A DNA stretch of 64,000 nucleotides. It comes from Pokkaliibacter sp. MBI-7. GTDB lineage: Bacteria; Pseudomonadota; Gammaproteobacteria; Pseudomonadales; Balneatricaceae. The notes beneath the pieces were generated by a model. That model was given only the letters and a program-made list of their open reading frames with translations, did not search any database and had not been told where the DNA came from. The stretch lies in the NCBI RefSeq assembly GCF_029846635.1, contig NZ_JARVTG010000001.1, forward strand, positions 496,001 to 560,000. Reading direction: 5' to 3'. Numbering within the stretch: the stretch's first letter is position 1; each line of letters starts with the position of its first letter. Shown here piece by piece: positions 60,413-64,000 of the stretch. Both the position numbers and the translations under genes were made by a program.

Positions 60413-62434
60413 ATGGGTATTTTCCAGCGATTCAACGGCTCTTCTTCCACCTCGGTGGTCACGCTTCATGCGACCTCTCGCGATCTGAACGACAAGCTCA
60501 AAGGTTTGTCTGTCTCCCCTGCCCTGATCGTTGGTTTTGTCTCCCCCCATATCAGTCTGGATCAGGTCGCCAGCAGTGTACGCAGCCGTTTCCCCAACAC
60601 CCCCTTTACCCTGTGCACCAGCGCCGGGGAACTGTGCAACAGCAGTCAGAGCCTCTATTGCCAGGCGGGTAATCAGTGGGATGGCATCGTCCTGCAGTGC
60701 TTTCCGACGTCGCTGATCAGCAAGGTGGAAATCGTACGGGTACCGCTGGAATGTGCGGACCTGCGCAAGGGTCAGCCCAGCCTGAGCATGCCGCAGCGAC
60801 TGGACAAGCTGATGGCATCAATCAAAAACCTGCGGATCAGTATGGAGATTGACTACCGCGATACGCTGGCCTTTGTGCTGTTTGATGGCCTGTCTTCATC
60901 CGAGTCGTTCTTCATGGAAGCCCTCTATGAATCCGGTCGTTTCCCCTGCCTGTTCGTCGGCGGCTCAGCGGGCGGCAAGCTGGACTTCAAACAGACACTG
61001 ATTCATGACGGCCAGCAATGTCTGGAAAACCACGCCGTCATCACCTTTATCAAGATGGCACCGGACATTCGTTTTGGTGTGTTCAAAAGCCAGAACTTCG
61101 AGCCCACCAGTTTCAGTTTCAGCGTCCTGACCGCGTCGCTGGAGCAGCGTTTTATCAGTCAGGTCATCGACCGCCAGGGCAATATCGCCACCATGGTCGA
61201 TACCCTGTGTCTGGAATTCAAATGCACTCCTGAGCAGCTGGAGCAGCGTCTGGCTGATTACTCCTTTGCCATTCGGGTTGGCAATGAACTGTTCGTGCGC
61301 TCCATCGCCCGTATTGATCTGGCCAAAAAGCAGGTTCATCTGTTCTGCGATGTCGCTCCCGGCGAAGAGCTGGTGATGGTCAAGCGCACCAATATCATTC
61401 AGGCAACACAGAAAGACTTCGCCGAATTCATGCGGAACAAGCCCGGCCAGCCAGTGGGCGGACTGCTTAACGACTGCATCCTGCGCCGGCTCTATAACGA
61501 CAAAGACCTGTCAGGTATGGGCAAGGTGTTTGGTGATATTCCTCTGATTGGCTTTTCCACCTTTGGCGAAATTCTCGGGCTGAACCTCAACCAGACCCTG
61601 ACCGCGATTTTCTGGTTCCGTGAAAACAAGGGTGACAAAACCTTTCAGGATGACTACGTCAACCACTTCGTTTCCAAATACGGCGAGTTCAAAGCCTTCT
61701 TCCTGCGTCGCCAGATCAAGAAGCTGAGCGGTCTGAGCCATGTGGTGGTGAAGCAGATTGAGCAGTTCAAACGCAACGACTTCGAGAGCTTTATCGATGC
61801 CAAAGGGCTGGATGAGCATATTCGCCCGGTGTTCAAGGGCCTGTCGGATTTAGGGGGCGTGCTGAGCGAGGCGCGGCGGATGGAAGCCGAGATTGCCACG
61901 CAGCTGGAAGACTGTGCCACTGACCTGACCAACTCGGTCAACGAACTGACCGAGCACGTGCATACTCAGGCCGCCGCGGTGGATGAAGCCGGTACAACCA
62001 TCAGCCACATGACGCAACAGGCAGAGGAAGTGGCCAACAGTGCCCGTACACTGGCACTTTCCAGCGACCGTATTCAGAGCGTGGTGCAGGTCATTCAGCA
62101 GATTGCCGATCAGACCAACCTGCTGGCGCTGAACGCCGCTATTGAGGCAGCACGCGCAGGGGAAATGGGCCGGGGTTTTGCTGTAGTAGCCGACGAGGTA
62201 CGCGGACTGGCAGAAAAATCACGGCAAAGTGCCGGTGAAATCGGCGCCGATATCGACAAGCTGGCCAATGAGATACGGCGTGTGGCGCAGGATATTGAAG
62301 GTCAATCCGGAGCGGTGGGTGAACTGTCATCGATGCTGTCATCACTGGAGCACACCAGCTCGCTGACCGCGGATAACGCTTCACGCACCAAGGGTGTGGC
62401 CAATACCCTGCTGGCGCTGACGAAACGGCACTGA
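60413..62434 (+). CDS. FIST-domain methyl-accepting chemotaxis protein
   Basis: The 674-aa protein has FIST N (about 35-230; FTLCTSAGELCN, FPCLFVGGSAGGKLDF) and FIST C (about 240-410; IPLIGFSTFGEILGLN at the end) sensory domains and a C-terminal MCP signalling domain with the hairpin tip QIADQTNLLALNAAIEAA near residue 563. No transmembrane helix is visible, so it is a soluble chemoreceptor that senses a small molecule, perhaps amino acids. The start at 60413 follows AAGGAG; an upstream in-frame start at 60221 would overlap the intergenic region and is not preferred. Confidence 0.9.
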   Translation: MGIFQRFNGSSSTSVVTLHATSRDLNDKLKGLSVSPALIVGFVSPHISLDQVASSVRSRFPNTPFTLCTSAGELCNSSQSLYCQAGNQWDGIVLQCFPTSLISKVEIVRVPLECADLRKGQPSLSMPQRLDKLMASIKNLRISMEIDYRDTLAFVLFDGLSSSESFFMEALYESGRFPCLFVGGSAGGKLDFKQTLIHDGQQCLENHAVITFIKMAPDIRFGVFKSQNFEPTSFSFSVLTASLEQRFISQVIDRQGNIATMVDTLCLEFKCTPEQLEQRLADYSFAIRVGNELFVRSIARIDLAKKQVHLFCDVAPGEELVMVKRTNIIQATQKDFAEFMRNKPGQPVGGLLNDCILRRLYNDKDLSGMGKVFGDIPLIGFSTFGEILGLNLNQTLTAIFWFRENKGDKTFQDDYVNHFVSKYGEFKAFFLRRQIKKLSGLSHVVVKQIEQFKRNDFESFIDAKGLDEHIRPVFKGLSDLGGVLSEARRMEAEIATQLEDCATDLTNSVNELTEHVHTQAAAVDEAGTTISHMTQQAEEVANSARTLALSSDRIQSVVQVIQQIADQTNLLALNAAIEAARAGEMGRGFAVVADEVRGLAEKSRQSAGEIGADIDKLANEIRRVAQDIEGQSGAVGELSSMLSSLEHTSSLTADNASRTKGVANTLLALTKRH

Positions 62435-62500
62435 GGCTGACTCTTGCGCTGCAGTCTCACCATGAGGCTGCGGCGTGCTATGACATCACCGGCTGGAGGC

Positions 62501-63250
62501 TTAGCCGCGCAGGTGGTACAGCAGAATACCTGCAGCAATAGCGACGTTCAGTGACTCACTCTGACCGTAGAGAGGAATAAACAGATTGCTACGGGTCTGA
62601 TCCAGCAGTACATCACTGACACCACTGCCTTCGTTCCCCATGATCAGGCCAAAACGGGGCTGTGACGGAATTTGCTGAAACGGCACGGCCTTGCGCAACG
62701 CTGACCCAAATACCGGTACATCTCGCTGGTTCAGCGTAGCCAGCACCTCGGGTAACGCCTGATGCCAGAGCGGCAGATGGAAATGACTGCCCTGTGCTGA
62801 ACGCAGCACCTTGGGGTTGTAGGGGTCGACACAGCCATCACCAAGAATGACACCATCCAGACCCGCCGCATCCGCCGTACGAATCATAGTGCCAAGATTG
62901 CCGGGGTCCTGCACGGCATCCAGTAGCAGGAAGCGCTGCCCTGATGTCAGTACGGTCGCCTCTTCCTGCATCCTGCAGATGGCGGCGACCCCCTGCGGGG
63001 TTTCAGTATCCGTGATGGCCTTCATCACTTCCGGGCTGATCTGCGTCAGCACCACGCCAGCGCTACCGGCAGGCACCGGCTGGCCCTCGACCAGCAGCAG
63101 CTCTTCCACCCGTCCCGCCTGTTTCAGCGCTTCTTCCACCAGGTGATGTCCTTCCACCAGAAACTGCCTGCTCTGCTGGCGGTACTTGCGAGTCTGGAGT
63201 TTTTTCCAGGCTTTGACCTGGGGATTCTGGGTGGAAGTAATCTGGCGCAC
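62501..63250 (-). CDS. SpoU/TrmH-family RNA methyltransferase
   Basis: The 249-aa protein begins with an RNA-binding substrate domain (ITSTQNPQVKAWKKLQTRKY, FLVEGHHLVEEALK) and has the SPOUT knot motifs VQDPGNLGTMIRTADAAG, LIMGNEGSGVSD and IPLYGQSESLNVAIAAGILL. It transfers methyl groups from S-adenosylmethionine to the 2'-OH of rRNA or tRNA. Length and order match the TrmH/RlmB-like group that carries the N-terminal substrate domain. It is convergent with the chemoreceptor gene. Confidence 0.92.
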   Translation of the reverse strand: MRQITSTQNPQVKAWKKLQTRKYRQQSRQFLVEGHHLVEEALKQAGRVEELLLVEGQPVPAGSAGVVLTQISPEVMKAITDTETPQGVAAICRMQEEATVLTSGQRFLLLDAVQDPGNLGTMIRTADAAGLDGVILGDGCVDPYNPKVLRSAQGSHFHLPLWHQALPEVLATLNQRDVPVFGSALRKAVPFQQIPSQPRFGLIMGNEGSGVSDVLLDQTRSNLFIPLYGQSESLNVAIAAGILLYHLRG

Positions 63251-63380
63251 GCGGGTCTCTTTTGATCAGACGGGAATACGGAGGATAGAAATAAAAAGAG
63301 CCGTTAATGATAGGCGATCAGCCCGTCAGAAACGACTCCCGTTTGCTCACCTTCTGCAGGGAGCGAAAAGTGACGCCCGG

Positions 63381-64000
63381 TTAAGAAGCGAGACTGGTGC
63401 TGTCTGGCAGCAGTCCTTTCAGTGCATTGATGTAGGCATTGCGGGCGGTCTGCAGCGCAGCAGCCTTGGCCTGCAGACGGGCAAGCTCCTGATCAACGAA
63501 CTGAATGCTGGCGATCTGCGCTTTTGCTTCTTCGGACAGTGTATCGAGATCGTATTCTTTGTTATCGATATTGATGCTAGGCATAACGTTCCTTGAATCC
63601 TGGACAAAGGTTGGCAGCGGCACCACCGCTGTTGAAGGTGAAGCCTCCGCAGTGTCATCGAATCCCGCAGGATTGGCAATGCGCAGATAGCCAAGTCGTT
63701 GATTAATATCCAGCAGACTTCGAATTTTGCCGTCCGTTTCCGCAACCGACAATGGCACGCGCTGGCGCTCACGCTGGCAGCTGAGTGCGGCTTGCTGCCG
63801 GCCCTGCTGAGGGTCGCTGGCCAGCCTGTAGCCACTGCCGAGTAAAGCAACAGCTGCACGCTGAAACAGCGGCAGCGGCAGTTCCCGTTGCAGCAGTATC
63901 TCTTCACTCAACCGGAAACCACTGGCTTCAGTGAGTGCCAGCATGTAGCGGGTCGGCTCGCGCAACACCAGCCGGCCATCGACGCTGAGGTGCAGCAAAG
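63381..64000 (-). CDS. C-terminal part of a gene ending in a DUF6447-like domain (cut by window edge)
   Basis: The minus-strand frame is open from the window edge to the stop at 63381 (206 codons). The last 67 residues (PSINIDNKEYDLDTLSEEAK, IQFVDQELARLQAKAAALQT) match DUF6447, which usually exists as a free protein of about 65-70 aa. An ATG at 63584 preceded by AAGGAACGTT would start exactly that protein. The 138 residues upstream look like real coding sequence but have no recognised family. So this is either a fusion or a small gene whose frame is open upstream by chance. Confidence 0.6.
   Translation of the reverse strand, partial: LLHLSVDGRLVLREPTRYMLALTEASGFRLSEEILLQRELPLPLFQRAAVALLGSGYRLASDPQQGRQQAALSCQRERQRVPLSVAETDGKIRSLLDINQRLGYLRIANPAGFDDTAEASPSTAVVPLPTFVQDSRNVMPSINIDNKEYDLDTLSEEAKAQIASIQFVDQELARLQAKAAALQTARNAYINALKGLLPDSTSLAS

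Overview
The window is a GC-rich chromosomal segment (roughly 57-60% GC by eye) from a gammaproteobacterium, most likely in or near the Oceanospirillales/Pseudomonas side of the class. The reasons are a dimethylglycine catabolic operon in the same order as in Pseudomonas (M19 peptidase, DUF5943-like, dgcA, dgcB, etfA, etfB), a Cas6-RT-Cas1 type III-B CRISPR locus like that of Marinomonas, and Hrp-type type III secretion effector genes. The species cannot be fixed from the sequence.

Layout. Positions 1-9,730 hold a catabolic and uptake cluster of unknown substrate: an acyl-CoA dehydrogenase-like flavoprotein (cut by the window edge) and an amidase on the minus strand. Divergent from them are a branched-chain-amino-acid-type (HAAT) ABC transporter with a fused permease-ATPase, a ketopantoate-reductase-like enzyme, a class II aldolase and a MarR regulator. 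Cyanase (cynS) follows. At 10,533-12,007 two overlapping ORFs look like a type III effector with an ADP-ribosyltransferase-like C-terminal half. Positions 12,050-20,063 are the dgc/etf operon. Positions 20,349-25,026 hold small hypotheticals, a LysR gene next to a pair of half-size DMT transporters, and a secreted protein.

Positions 25,254-31,169 form an RNA-repair locus. rtcR (CARF plus sigma-54 AAA+) and rtcB lie on the minus strand. Facing away is a second transcription unit with an IHF-site match, a sigma-54 promoter match, a tRNA-like RNA that lacks a normal anticodon arm (a candidate bacterial Y RNA), a slipin and a YcgL-type nucleotidyltransferase. A DsbA-family protein, an EamA transporter and a LysR regulator follow.

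Positions 34,081-52,855 are a complete type III-B CRISPR-Cas locus: three arrays of one 35-nt repeat (7, 26 and 12 repeat copies, counting degenerate ends), cmr1-6, a PD-(D/E)xK-like protein, a Cas6-RT-Cas1 fusion and cas2. All three arrays carry a near-identical 222-bp leader. Array 3 also carries the last 12 codons of cas2 upstream of its leader, so the arrays arose by duplication of the segment next to cas2. Array 2 is interrupted in its last repeat by about 0.5 kb encoding a small secreted protein. Between arrays 2 and 3 lies a type III effector/chaperone pair: a Cys-His-Asp protease-like effector and a CesT-like chaperone behind a near-perfect HrpL (hrp) box.

Positions 53,057-56,891 are a siderophore-type iron ABC transporter behind a Fur-box match. 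Positions 57,125-59,984 are a DUF2868/DUF3482 membrane protein-GTPase pair. Then come five 20-bp tandem repeats, a soluble FIST-MCP chemoreceptor, a SpoU/TrmH rRNA methyltransferase and the 3' end of a gene with a DUF6447-like C terminus.

The standout systems are the RT-CRISPR locus with duplicated arrays, the Hrp effector island inside it, and the RtcR-controlled RNA-repair locus with its tRNA-like RNA.
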